Assembly: GCA_020633315.1 (NCBI GenBank)
Contig: JACKDV010000001.1
Location: 248,001 to 312,000 of the forward strand
Origin: Myxococcales bacterium
GTDB lineage: Bacteria > Myxococcota_A > Polyangia > Nannocystales > Nannocystaceae
Length of the DNA stretch: 64,000 nucleotides
Direction of reading: 5' to 3'
The notes under the pieces are model-generated. The model saw only the letters and a list, made by a program, of their open reading frames with translations. It did not search any database and had not been told where the DNA came from. Position 1 is the stretch's first letter. Each line of letters opens with the position of its first letter. Positions 26,142 to 34,431 of this stretch are shown here, in pieces. Position numbers and translations under genes: made by a program.

Positions 26142-26347
26142 AGGAACAGCGCATCACCATCGAGATCGACCGCGACGGTCGCATCACCGCCGACGCCGAG
26201 GGCTTCACGGGCGACGCGTGCCTGCGGGACCTCGACCGCCTGCTCGAAGGGCTCGCGGCCGGCATTGCGACGATCGAGCGCAAGCCCGAAACCCCCAACG
26301 CTCGCGTGGCCCAGCGAGCCACCCAGGGCACGGGAAGGAAGCGATGA
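26138..26347 (+). CDS. DUF2997 family protein
   Basis: 69 residues, ATG overlapping the previous stop as ATGA. KEQRITIEIDRDGRITADAEGFTGDACLRDL matches the small DUF2997 family in size and pattern: a two-strand start, the GFxGxxC motif and a helix. DUF2997 genes are commonly found beside DUF1257 genes, which is the case here. The biochemical role is unknown. Confidence 0.78.
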   Translation: MKEQRITIEIDRDGRITADAEGFTGDACLRDLDRLLEGLAAGIATIERKPETPNARVAQRATQGTGRKR

Positions 26348-26838
26348 GCGCATACATCACCTCGATGACCCCGATGACGGACGAGGAGTGTCTGCTGGCC
26401 GCGCTGGCCGAGCTCGGCTTCGATCGGAGCAAGGTGGAGGTCCATGCCAACCCGGTGGCGCTGGTGGGCTACGCCGGCGATCGCCGCCAGCAGACCGCAC
26501 ACCTCGTCATTCGTCGCCAGCACGTCGGCTCGATGTCCAATGACATCGGCTTCCTCGCGACCGAGACGGGCTATCGCGCGATCGTGAGCGACTACGACCG
26601 GGCGCGCTACGGCCAAGCGTGGCTCGTCCGCCTCGGCGCGTGCTACCAGCAGTACCTCGCTGCCAAGCGAGACCGACTCGCCGAGGAGGAGCGTCGCCGC
26701 CTGGAGGTCGAGCGCCAGCGCGTGGTCGAGGCCCAACGAGCGGCGATCCACGAGCGGGCCCGTACGCTGGGCTATCGGGTCGAGGAGACCCGCGACGGGC
26801 AGACCCTCCGGCTTGCGCTCATCAAGCGCAGGTACTGA
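26344..26838 (+). CDS. DUF1257 (Ycf35-like) protein
   Basis: 164 residues, ATG overlapping the previous stop as ATGA. Begins MSAYITSMTPMTDEECLLAALAELG and contains ADLVIRR-like AHLVIRRQHVG, NDIGFLATETGYRAIVSDYD and LGACYQQYLAA, the DUF1257/Ycf35 order. A charged helix (AEEERRRLEVERQRVVEAQR) and a small C-terminal wing (LGYRVEETRDGQTLRLAL) follow. Ycf35 and Ycf46 are both conserved plastid reading frames of unclear function; finding both in one bacterial operon supports a shared role. Confidence 0.8.
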   Translation: MSAYITSMTPMTDEECLLAALAELGFDRSKVEVHANPVALVGYAGDRRQQTAHLVIRRQHVGSMSNDIGFLATETGYRAIVSDYDRARYGQAWLVRLGACYQQYLAAKRDRLAEEERRRLEVERQRVVEAQRAAIHERARTLGYRVEETRDGQTLRLALIKRRY

Positions 26839-26841
26839 GCC

Positions 26842-27423
26842 ATGGGAGCCATGCGACTCAACCTCGCCAACACGCTCCGCAAGAGCGCCGCCAACGGCCC
26901 TGGCGAGCGTTTCGTGGTTTGGGTGCAGGGATGTCCGCTCGCGTGTCCGGGCTGCTGGAATCGAGACACGTGGAGCTTCGGGCCGCGTCGAGTGATGGAG
27001 GTCGACGCGCTGGCCGAGGAGATCCTCGCCGTGCGAGGCATCGAGGGGGTCACGTTGACCGGCGGTGAGCCCTTCGTGCAGGCCCGTGCGCTCGCGTCGC
27101 TCGGCCGGATCGTCCAGGATGCAGGGCTGTCGGTGTTCGTGTTCACGGGGTTCGAGCGAGCACAGCTCGTCGGGCACGCGCGTCGGGAGCTGCTCGAGGT
27201 GACCGATGTGCTGGTGACGGGTCGGTACGTGCAAGCAGGGCGGTCTACCGAGGAGCCGTGGCGTGGATCGAGCAATCAGCAGGTGTGGTTCTTGACCGAG
27301 CGGTATGCGGCGGAGGACATGACCCGCACGGCCGCGGCGGAGGTGCACGTGGCGGCCGATGGGAGCATGCGGCTGACCGGGTTCCCTCCAGACGAGCTAC
27401 GAGCCGCTGTGGCGAGCTCGTGA
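26842..27423 (+). CDS. NrdG-like radical SAM activating enzyme
   Basis: 193 residues from ATG 26842 (an ATG at 26851 is also possible). The radical SAM cluster motif is CPLACPGC (CxxxCxxC), inside VWVQGCPLACPGCWNRDTW, and GVTLTGGEPFVQ is the SAM-binding GGE motif. Length and order match the activating-enzyme (NrdG) group, which makes a glycyl radical on a partner using S-adenosylmethionine and an iron-sulfur cluster. No anaerobic ribonucleotide reductase is present, so the partner is not obvious. It starts 3 nt after the DUF1257 stop and ends the operon. Confidence 0.85.
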   Translation: MGAMRLNLANTLRKSAANGPGERFVVWVQGCPLACPGCWNRDTWSFGPRRVMEVDALAEEILAVRGIEGVTLTGGEPFVQARALASLGRIVQDAGLSVFVFTGFERAQLVGHARRELLEVTDVLVTGRYVQAGRSTEEPWRGSSNQQVWFLTERYAAEDMTRTAAAEVHVAADGSMRLTGFPPDELRAAVASS

Positions 27424-27501
27424 GCCCCTTGCCCGGACGGAGAGGATCCCCGGTCCTGGCCCGTGTGGCCTCTCCCGGGCCCGAATGCGATCGTCTCCCC
27501 G

Positions 27502-28263
27502 ATGGCCGCAACACGCCGGCGACGAGACCCCTATACGATCCTCAGAGTCGAGCTGCCCGATCGAGGTCTGGCGGAGTGTGTGCTCGACATCGCCGCGCCC
27601 GTGCTCGAGTCCCTCGGGCCGACGCCTCCGCCGGAGGAAGCACGCCGTACGGTCGCGCTGGCGGTCGACGTCTGGAATGCGCACGTGACGGCATCACCGC
27701 TGTGGGGGGTACAGAGGACCAAGCCGCTGGCGGATCTCGAGAAGAAGGCGAGGAGCAAGCGAGCACGCACGGGGTTGGCCGAGGTGTTCGAGCAGATGGC
27801 GGCGCGCTGGAAGGCGGAGTATCGCTTCGATCCTCGCCTCGTGGGCGACTGGTCGTACGACCCCGCCGAGGGCCGGCTCACGTGCGAGACCACGCTGCCC
27901 GACGGCGTCGAGGCCTTGGTGCCGCCACCGCTGGAAACGCGGGTGAGGATTGGAGGGGCGTTCCTGGACGAGGTCCAGATCCACCTGACCGCGAGCTCCT
28001 TGCTGGGCTTCCCCCTCGAGGCCCATCGGGGGGAGGTCGCGAGCGATGGGACGGTCACGATTCGGACGAAGATGCCGACCGCGGTGGCGCTATTCGCCGA
28101 GGGCCGCCTGCCGCCCATCGATGGCGCGACGACGGACGTGGTGGTCGGTGGGAAGGAGCTGCAGGGGCTGCAGCTCGTAGGGGTTCGGTGTATCGATGGA
28201 GGCGGGCATTTCGAGAACATCGAGCTGGTGCTTCGACCGTCCGGCGATGGCGGTTTGGAGTGA
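27502..28263 (+). CDS. Unknown cytoplasmic protein
   Basis: 253 residues from ATG 27502. Begins MAATRRRRDPYTILRVELPD. The first half is helical (VLESLGPTPPPEEARRTVALAVDVWNAHV); the second half is beta-rich and repeats short hydrophobic strands. There is no signal peptide and no known motif. A GGAGAGG/CCTCTCC inverted repeat (27438-27474) lies between it and the operon upstream, so it is probably separate. It converges with the gene at 28293. Confidence 0.65.
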   Translation: MAATRRRRDPYTILRVELPDRGLAECVLDIAAPVLESLGPTPPPEEARRTVALAVDVWNAHVTASPLWGVQRTKPLADLEKKARSKRARTGLAEVFEQMAARWKAEYRFDPRLVGDWSYDPAEGRLTCETTLPDGVEALVPPPLETRVRIGGAFLDEVQIHLTASSLLGFPLEAHRGEVASDGTVTIRTKMPTAVALFAEGRLPPIDGATTDVVVGGKELQGLQLVGVRCIDGGGHFENIELVLRPSGDGGLE

Positions 28264-28292
28264 CTGTCGCCATGGTGGGCCGAGGGGGGGCC

Positions 28293-28751
28293 TCACTTCC
28301 GCTTCGCCCGCTCGAAGCTGATCGACTCCACCTGGCCCGACGAGATCGCATATGCGAATGCGATCGCGATGTCACCCAAGGCGTACCTGTCGAGGCCTGC
28401 GTGTCGTATCGCCCCCGTCGTCCGTGCTCCGAAGGTCTCGTCGGGCTCTCCGAGAAGCCGGCGGATGTCATCCTGCCTCATGCCGTAGTCGACCCCGAGG
28501 AACGACGGGGTGAGGGGGCCGCCGAACTCGAGGTGAGGCTGGGAGAAGAACTGGATGGCGTCGATCCTCCCGTGCTCGATGTAGACGGAGACCCCGAGCT
28601 CTGCGTTCTCATACCAACCAGGTGGCGAGCCGGCGGGAGAGGTGCTGGTCAGGGCATAGTCCGTGCACACTCGGGAGAGCTGCGGGTGGGACGACCGCTG
28701 GCCCAGCAGCTCCACGAACCAGGGAAGCTCGATGCCGGTTGGATCCACCAT
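28293..28751 (-). CDS. Unknown protein with LGEP motif
   Basis: 152 residues from ATG 28751. FLGVDYGMRQDDIRRLLGEPDETFG is a pattern often seen in small secreted or immunity-type proteins, where GMxxxEVxxLLGxPD forms a helix-turn. The frame stays open upstream for at least 13 codons (VELGSRPDT), so the true start could lie further up, but no start codon is seen there. Function unknown. Confidence 0.6.
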   Translation of the reverse strand: MVDPTGIELPWFVELLGQRSSHPQLSRVCTDYALTSTSPAGSPPGWYENAELGVSVYIEHGRIDAIQFFSQPHLEFGGPLTPSFLGVDYGMRQDDIRRLLGEPDETFGARTTGAIRHAGLDRYALGDIAIAFAYAISSGQVESISFERAKRK

Positions 28752-28901
28752 CGTGTCTGGCCGCGAGCCGAGCTCGACGCCGCATCGTAGCGGCAGGACG
28801 CCCGAGGTGTCATCGGCAGCGGTCCCTGGCCCGAGCCGTCCCCCCGAGCTCCCCAGCCCCTCGCGACGCTGCTGCGGGGCTCGGTGGCGGCAGGGCGAGG
28901 G

Positions 28902-29891
28902 CTACGGCTGGGCTCGGTCGCGGCAGGCGAGCAGGGCCAGGCCTTCGTAGACGAGGTGCGCCGCGAGCAGCGAGGTCACGTCGGCATGGTCCATGGGAGG
29001 TGCGACCTCGACCAGGTCCAGACCCACCACGTTCAGGCCGGCGAGACCACGCACCAGCTGGAGGGCCTCGCGCGAGCTGAGCCCGCCGGGCACCGGGGTG
29101 CCGGTGCCCGGGGCGAAGGCGGGATCGACCGCGTCGATGTCGAAGCTCAGGTACACGGGGCAGTCGCCGATGCCGGCGCGGATCTCGTCCATCACCGAGC
29201 CGATGCCGGCTTCTTCGACCCGGTCGGCGCTCACGTGGTGGGCTCCGTAGCCGGCGGCGAGGTCCGCCTCGCTCTCGTCCTTCCACGCTCCGCGCAGGCC
29301 GATCTGATAGAGCTGGTGCTCGGCCACCAGCCCTTCGAGGAGGGCGTGTCGCACGGGGGTGCCATGGTGGTAGGCCTCGCCCCACAGCGCGCCGTCGCTG
29401 GTGTCGAAGTGGGCATCGACGTGGACCAGGGCCACCGGTCCGTGCACGCGCGCGAGGGCTCGCAGCGCGGGTATCGTGATCGAGTGATCGCCGCCCACCA
29501 GGACCGGCGCCGCCCCGAGCTCGACCACCTGCCTCACCGCGGCCTGGACCCGCTCGCGCATGGCTCCTGCGTGGAAGGGCGGCACCACCACGTTGCCGCC
29601 GTCGACCGCCCGCAGGCGCCGGAACACGTCCACCCGATGGACCGGATGGTAGGGCTGCACCAGGGCGCTGACACGACGCACGTGGTAGGGGCCCAGCCGA
29701 GCCCCCGGCTGGTAGGTGGTGCCGCCGTCATAGGGGACCCCCATCAACACGGCGTCGGCCTCGAGCCCGGCGATCGGGTCGACCACGGGCAGGCGGAAGA
29801 ACGGAATCTGCCCGCCCTGGATGTACTGGAGGAGATCCTGCTGCGAGGAGGTCGCGGACGGGTCGGGTTGGGGGGCTCGCTTCGGATTCAT
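28902..29891 (-). CDS. speB: Agmatinase/arginase-family ureohydrolase
   Basis: 329 residues from ATG 29891. The dimanganese ligands are complete: GGDHSIT, HVDAHFDT and SFDIDAVDPAFAPGTGTP. The layout favours agmatinase (agmatine to putrescine and urea) over arginase, though other guanidino substrates are possible. ATG overlaps the stop of the acyltransferase gene as ATGA, placing it last in a three-gene operon with a GNAT protein and a PlsC-like acyltransferase. Confidence 0.88.
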   Translation of the reverse strand: MNPKRAPQPDPSATSSQQDLLQYIQGGQIPFFRLPVVDPIAGLEADAVLMGVPYDGGTTYQPGARLGPYHVRRVSALVQPYHPVHRVDVFRRLRAVDGGNVVVPPFHAGAMRERVQAAVRQVVELGAAPVLVGGDHSITIPALRALARVHGPVALVHVDAHFDTSDGALWGEAYHHGTPVRHALLEGLVAEHQLYQIGLRGAWKDESEADLAAGYGAHHVSADRVEEAGIGSVMDEIRAGIGDCPVYLSFDIDAVDPAFAPGTGTPVPGGLSSREALQLVRGLAGLNVVGLDLVEVAPPMDHADVTSLLAAHLVYEGLALLACRDRAQP

Positions 29892-30697
29892 GGGGAGCCT
29901 GCTAGCTCGTGGAGGAGGACCCGCAGACGAGCGCGGGTGAGATCGGCCAGGGCCGCCGGGGAGGGAGCGGCGTCGGGCAGGAGGGGCTCGCCGATGCCGA
30001 GCACGACGCGAGTGCGCGGGCGGGCGATGGTGCGTAGGTAGTGAGGCAGGAACAGCTGGTCGTCGATCCACGCCGACTCGCGCGGCCGGTGGTGCACGGC
30101 AATGGGGACGACGGGCAGCCCGGTGCGTCGAGCGAGGCCGAAGATCCCGCGCCGCAGGGGCAGCACGTCGTCGCCGATCGAGGTGGTGCCCTCGGGAAAG
30201 GTCAGCACGCTGACGCCTCGCGCGATGCTGCCGAGCGCCCGGCGGAGGACGACCGCTCCGTCGTGGGCGTTGCCGCGAGTGACGAAGAGCCCGCCGAGGC
30301 GGGTGAGGGCCTCGCCGAGCAACGGCCAGCCGGCGAGCTCTCGCTTGGCGATGGCCACACAAGGGGTCATCCCGCCGATGGCGAGCGGATCGAGGTAGCC
30401 GAGGTGGTTGGCGACGAGCCAGCAGGGCCCGGTGGGGCGCAGGCCTCGGATTTCCACCGAGACACCGAGCAGCTCGCACAAGCGCCGAGATGTCTGCTGT
30501 AGCTCGGCGGCCCGCGTCGAGAGGTCGTCGGGGAGCTCGAGCCCCGGCAGGGCGTATCGGCGTCGCAGCCGAGCCCTGGTCTGCAGCAGGAAGGTCGAGG
30601 CTCGCATCAGCCGGAGCCCGGAGCGGGTGACCGATCGGGGCAGCGCCCCGGGCCCCCACGGGTCGGCGGGGGGCGACGCGAGCGACGACGTGCTCAC
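29888..30697 (-). CDS. PlsC-like 1-acyl-glycerol-3-phosphate acyltransferase family
   Basis: 269 residues from GTG 30697, which overlaps the GNAT stop as GTGA. The acyltransferase motif I is NHLGYLD (normally NHxxxxD), motif III is FPEGTTS, and VPIAVHHRP is the fourth block. It probably acylates a lysophospholipid or similar alcohol at the inner membrane; it has no strong transmembrane helix. Pairing with a GNAT protein recalls OlsA/OlsB of ornithine lipid synthesis, but the GNAT here does not look like OlsB, so this is only a thought. Confidence 0.82.
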   Translation of the reverse strand: MSTSSLASPPADPWGPGALPRSVTRSGLRLMRASTFLLQTRARLRRRYALPGLELPDDLSTRAAELQQTSRRLCELLGVSVEIRGLRPTGPCWLVANHLGYLDPLAIGGMTPCVAIAKRELAGWPLLGEALTRLGGLFVTRGNAHDGAVVLRRALGSIARGVSVLTFPEGTTSIGDDVLPLRRGIFGLARRTGLPVVPIAVHHRPRESAWIDDQLFLPHYLRTIARPRTRVVLGIGEPLLPDAAPSPAALADLTRARLRVLLHELAGSP

Positions 30698-31251
30698 TGC
30701 ATCAGCCCCATGGCCAGCGGCACCACCGTGGCGGTGGGGGGCGCCGGCTCGTTGCGGCCGAGCAGGCCGAGCCGCTCGTAGCGGGCCCGCAGTCGGGCCA
30801 CGGCCTCGGTGTCGATGCACGACACGATGCGCTCGTCACCGGGTCCGTAGAAGTCCTCGCGCACGCCGACCTCTCGGGCGCCGAGGGCCGCGTGCAGGGC
30901 CCGCGCCGCCCCGTTGCCCTCCTCCACGGTGAACCAGCACCGGTCGACCTCGTCGATGATGCTCGGCACGTAGGCGCGGATGAGCATGTGGACGACACGG
31001 CGGCCCTGGTGCTCGGGCACCACGGCCAGGGTGGTGCAGTAGGCCTCGCGGTCGCGCACGAAGCCGAGCAGGTAGGCGATGGGCCTGTCGTTGGCCAGCG
31101 CGAGGAAGCAGTGCTCGTTGAGGAAGTCGCAGCAGAGGCGCACGTAGTAGGGCCCGAGGACCGACTCTCCGCTCGTGCCGAAGATCTCCTCCTCTAGCTG
31201 CATGATGGCGGAGAAGTCCCCACTCTCCAGGTTGCGCACGTGGATCTTCAT
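30694..31251 (-). CDS. GNAT N-acetyltransferase
   Basis: 185 residues from ATG 31251 with AAGGAG upstream. The GNAT core is visible: MKIHVRNLESGDFSAIMQLEEEIF, then TTLAVVPEHQGRRVVHMLIRAYV (acetyl-CoA loop Q/RxxGxG/A, here QGRRVV, a weak match) and FTVEEGNGAARALHAALGAREVG. It is the first gene of the GNAT/acyltransferase/agmatinase operon. Substrate not known; an amine linked to polyamine metabolism would fit the last gene. Confidence 0.8.
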   Translation of the reverse strand: MKIHVRNLESGDFSAIMQLEEEIFGTSGESVLGPYYVRLCCDFLNEHCFLALANDRPIAYLLGFVRDREAYCTTLAVVPEHQGRRVVHMLIRAYVPSIIDEVDRCWFTVEEGNGAARALHAALGAREVGVREDFYGPGDERIVSCIDTEAVARLRARYERLGLLGRNEPAPPTATVVPLAMGLMQ

Positions 31252-31779
31252 GAAGCGCTCCTTCGAGCTTTTCACGAAGAGGGTGCCCGCGCCGCGTGGC
31301 ATGTGGATCACGACTCCGCAAACAATGGTGCACCGACGGTGACGAATGAGACCCTCGTCGTCGTTCCTGCGATCTCGATCGAGGAACGAGCGCGAATGGG
31401 GACGCCGGCGTGTCGCGAGCCAGGCGTGGGCGATGCGGTCACGCGACGATCGTTGCGGTGGCGTCACTTGGCCGTCATGAGATGCAGTCGCCGGGCGGAG
31501 TCCTCCGTGGTGGTGGGTAGCGCACGATGAGGCGCGCCACCGCGCCCCGAGGGTGCCTCGGGGAGGTCGATGAGATCCGCCGGCGATCCCGAGGAGCGAC
31601 CGGAGCCTCACCACGTTTCGCGCAGAGCTCTGGCGACATTTCGGCGACATGTTGGGTCCCGGGTCCCGAGCGGCCTCGCCAGCGGTTGACGGCCCTCCCG
31701 ATTGGGGCCTAGATCCGCTGGCCGCCCGGACATGGATTCGAATGCCGGGCATCTCGTGCCCCTCCCGAAAGGTTCGCCG
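31252..31779. other. Divergent intergenic region with a sigma70-like promoter
   Basis: 528 bp without a gene. TTGACG at 31686-31691 and TAGATC at 31710-31715 (18-bp spacing) form a fair promoter for the cysteine-rich protein at 31780. An inverted repeat (CGTTCCT ... AGGAACG) lies near 31369-31395. The promoter of the minus-strand operon could not be placed. Confidence 0.45.
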
Positions 31780-32319
31780 ATGTTCGCCAAGCTCCCCGTC
31801 GTTCTCTCCGCTGCTCTGTTCGCCATGCTGAGCGTGAGCGCCGTCGACTCTGCAGACGCCGCGCCTCCGGCCTGTGGGGACAGCATGTTCTTCGGCGACA
31901 ACGATCCTGGTGGGGCCGACCTCTGCGATCCCTCCACCGATCCCGCCCTCGAGGCCGGGGTCGCGCAGTGCAGCGCCCAGGGCGGCGGGTTCTGGTGCTG
32001 CGACGGTGCCGACTGCACCTGCTTCTGCGACGAGGCCGATGCCGACGCCTACTGCGGCGGCTTCCTGGGACAGGCCACCTGCCAGGGCAACGCGGCCACC
32101 TGCGACGACTTCTACTTCTTCGGCGCGGCCGATCCCGGCGGGGCCGACCTCTGCGATCCCTCCACCGATCCCGCCCTCGAGGCTGGTGTCGCGCAGTGCG
32201 GCGACCAAGGCGGAGGGTTCTGGTGCTGCGACGGTGCCGACTGCACCTGCTTCTGCGACGAGGCCGACGCCGACGCCTACTGCGGCGATTTCCTGGGCCA
32301 GGCCACCTGCCAGAGCTGA
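31780..32319 (+). CDS. Secreted cysteine-rich protein made of two near-identical repeats
   Basis: 179 residues from ATG 31780. The signal peptide MFAKLPVVLSAALFAMLSVSA is followed by two copies of a unit of about 71 residues, each with FFGxxDPGGADLCDPSTDPALEAGV, FWCCDGADCTCFCDEADADAYCG and FLGQATCQ. The DNA is almost identical between copies, so the duplication is recent or kept homogeneous. The many cysteines and acidic residues predict a disulfide-stabilised, possibly calcium-binding surface protein. No family recognised. Confidence 0.78.
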   Translation: MFAKLPVVLSAALFAMLSVSAVDSADAAPPACGDSMFFGDNDPGGADLCDPSTDPALEAGVAQCSAQGGGFWCCDGADCTCFCDEADADAYCGGFLGQATCQGNAATCDDFYFFGAADPGGADLCDPSTDPALEAGVAQCGDQGGGFWCCDGADCTCFCDEADADAYCGDFLGQATCQS

Positions 32320-32593
32320 CGCGGAGCGCTCCAAGGGCGCGGCCTTCCCGGGTCACCTACCGCCGCTCGCGGTCCTCGGGATCGGCAACGACGTCCGAGA
32401 GCTGCGTCTCACCGAGCGGGGCCTCCCAAGGGGGTCCCGTTCGCCGATGCCTGCAGATCGTGCTCGAGTCCAGGCTCGTGACACGGAGTAACGAGACGAT
32501 ACACGCGGCACGTGTTCGAGCCGGCTCGAGCTCGGCGAATGGGGGGTTCCCTGGTCCTCGGCGTTTGGCACGGCGCGTGAACTGCTCTGGGGC

Positions 32594-34360
32594 ATGCACC
32601 TCGCTGCCGCCCCGAGCAAGGATCGAGTCCCCCGCGCTCCGACGACGTCTTGCTCGAGTCGCGCATGGAGCATGCTGCTCGGCCTGGCTCTCGCCTCGTC
32701 GTGTGGAGACGGCGACTCCAGAGCCGATGCCGGCGAGCCGGACGGCGAGGTCGGCATCGCCACCGTGGGCCCGGTCTCCACCGGCGACACGGGGGCCTCG
32801 GACGAGGCCGACGAGCTCGAGACCCTCTACTTGAGGATCGAGCCCCGCGAGCTCGTGCTCGAGGTCGAGCTCGGCGTGGAGGCATCCATCCCCTACCACG
32901 CGATCGCGGTGCGCTCGGACGGGACCGAGCAGGACGTGAGCGACGAGGTGAGCTGGAGCCTCGAGGGCTCCGTGATCGCCTCCTTCGTGGGCTCGACCCT
33001 CCAGATCCCCGCCAGCGACGAGGGCACTGTCGCCTCGGCCGTGATCACGGCCGAGCTGCCGATGACGAGCGGCCAGACCCAGGTGACCCTGGCCCAGTAC
33101 GAGCTCGAGGAGGACTTCTTCTTCGTGCTCCCCTTCGGCGACGACGGGGGGGAGCAGGCCCGCCCGCTGCGCTTCGACACGGAGGTCAAGAGCATGGACG
33201 TGCTCATCAACATGGACACGACCGCCTCGATGGACGCCGCGCTCGCCAACCTGCAGGCGGCCCTCTCCACCACGATCATCCCGCGGATCCGCGAGCTGGT
33301 GCCCGACACCCACTTCGGCGCCGGGGCCTTCCAGGACTTCCCCCTCGCGCCCCACGGGATCCCGGGCGATCAGCCGTTCTTCCTCTACCAGCCCGTCACC
33401 TCCGAGGTGGACGCGGTCCAGGCCGCGCTGGAGAGCTTCAGCATGGGCGACGGTGGCGATGCGCCCGAGTCCCTGCTCGAGGCGCTCTACCAGATCGCCA
33501 CCGGCGAGGGGCTCGACGGCCCCGGGGGCACCCTCGTGCTGCCCTACCACGAGGGGGTGGGCGGCGCGGGCTTTCGCGAGGGAGCGCTGCCCGTCGTGGT
33601 CTCGATCACCAACGCGATCAGCCATGATCCCGACGGGACGTCTTGCGGGCGCCCGTACCAGGGGGAGGTCGCGGACGTGGCCCACGGCGGGCAGCAGACC
33701 TTTGCCGCGCTCGAGGCGATCTGTGCTCGGACGATCCACGTGGGGCTCAGCGGCGGAGTGTGTGCGCCCTCGCTCGACGGCGAGGCGCTGGCCCAGGCCA
33801 CCGGCACGCTGATTCCGCCCGCGGCCTGGGACGTGGTGGGACGCCCGCCGCAGTGTGGCCCGGGGCAGTGCTGCACCGGGCCCGAGGGGGCGGGCGTCGA
33901 GCCGGGCCCGGGGGGCTCGTGCCCGATGTCGTTCCGGGCGTCGCTGGACGGGACCGGCGTGGACGAGTCGTTCGCCTCCGCGGTGGAGCTGGTGGCGGCC
34001 TACGAGCGCTTCTCGGTCACCCGCGAGGTGGTGGGCGAGACGGCCGACCTCCAGGGCCAGCCGCTGCCGGGCGGGACCACCACGGCCGACTTCATCCGAG
34101 CGGTCCGGCCCCTGGAGCACGGACCGAGCCCGCTGCCGGGCGTGCCGGATCCGACGCTGGGCCCCGAGAGCTTCGATGGGGTGATCCCCGCGACCGAGGT
34201 GACCTTCGAGGTCCGTGCCTACAACGACTTCGTGGAGGCGGAACAGGAGCCCCGGGTGTTTCGCGCCCGCATCGAGGTCTTTGCCGATGGCTGCAGCGCC
34301 CTTGACCAGCGTGACGTCCTGGTCCTGGTGCCCCCCGCTCCGCTGCCTCCGCCCGGATGA
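32594..34360 (+). CDS. Surface lipoprotein with von Willebrand A-like domain
   Basis: 588 residues from ATG 32594; an ATG at 32672 gives a cleaner signal peptide (MLLGLALASSC, lipobox). A beta-sandwich-like region (LYLRIEPRELVLEVELGVEASI ... VSWSLEGSVIASFVG) resembles bacterial Ig-like BIG2 domains. The vWA-like region begins at MDVLINMDTTASMDAAL, with TAS as a variant MIDAS, and continues through VVVSITNAISHDPDG. Probably an outer-surface binding protein. A 274-bp gap upstream shows no gene. Confidence 0.72.
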   Translation: MHLAAAPSKDRVPRAPTTSCSSRAWSMLLGLALASSCGDGDSRADAGEPDGEVGIATVGPVSTGDTGASDEADELETLYLRIEPRELVLEVELGVEASIPYHAIAVRSDGTEQDVSDEVSWSLEGSVIASFVGSTLQIPASDEGTVASAVITAELPMTSGQTQVTLAQYELEEDFFFVLPFGDDGGEQARPLRFDTEVKSMDVLINMDTTASMDAALANLQAALSTTIIPRIRELVPDTHFGAGAFQDFPLAPHGIPGDQPFFLYQPVTSEVDAVQAALESFSMGDGGDAPESLLEALYQIATGEGLDGPGGTLVLPYHEGVGGAGFREGALPVVVSITNAISHDPDGTSCGRPYQGEVADVAHGGQQTFAALEAICARTIHVGLSGGVCAPSLDGEALAQATGTLIPPAAWDVVGRPPQCGPGQCCTGPEGAGVEPGPGGSCPMSFRASLDGTGVDESFASAVELVAAYERFSVTREVVGETADLQGQPLPGGTTTADFIRAVRPLEHGPSPLPGVPDPTLGPESFDGVIPATEVTFEVRAYNDFVEAEQEPRVFRARIEVFADGCSALDQRDVLVLVPPAPLPPPG

Positions 34361-34431
34361 GCCGGCCCGGATCAACTCCCCACAATACGCACGAGCGCAC
34401 GATCGACGAGTCGAGATCGAGGAGCACGAAG

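Noticed and set aside
31716..31745. tRNA-like T-loop sequence GATTCGAAT near 31733
   Set aside because: No acceptor, D or anticodon stems can be drawn around it.
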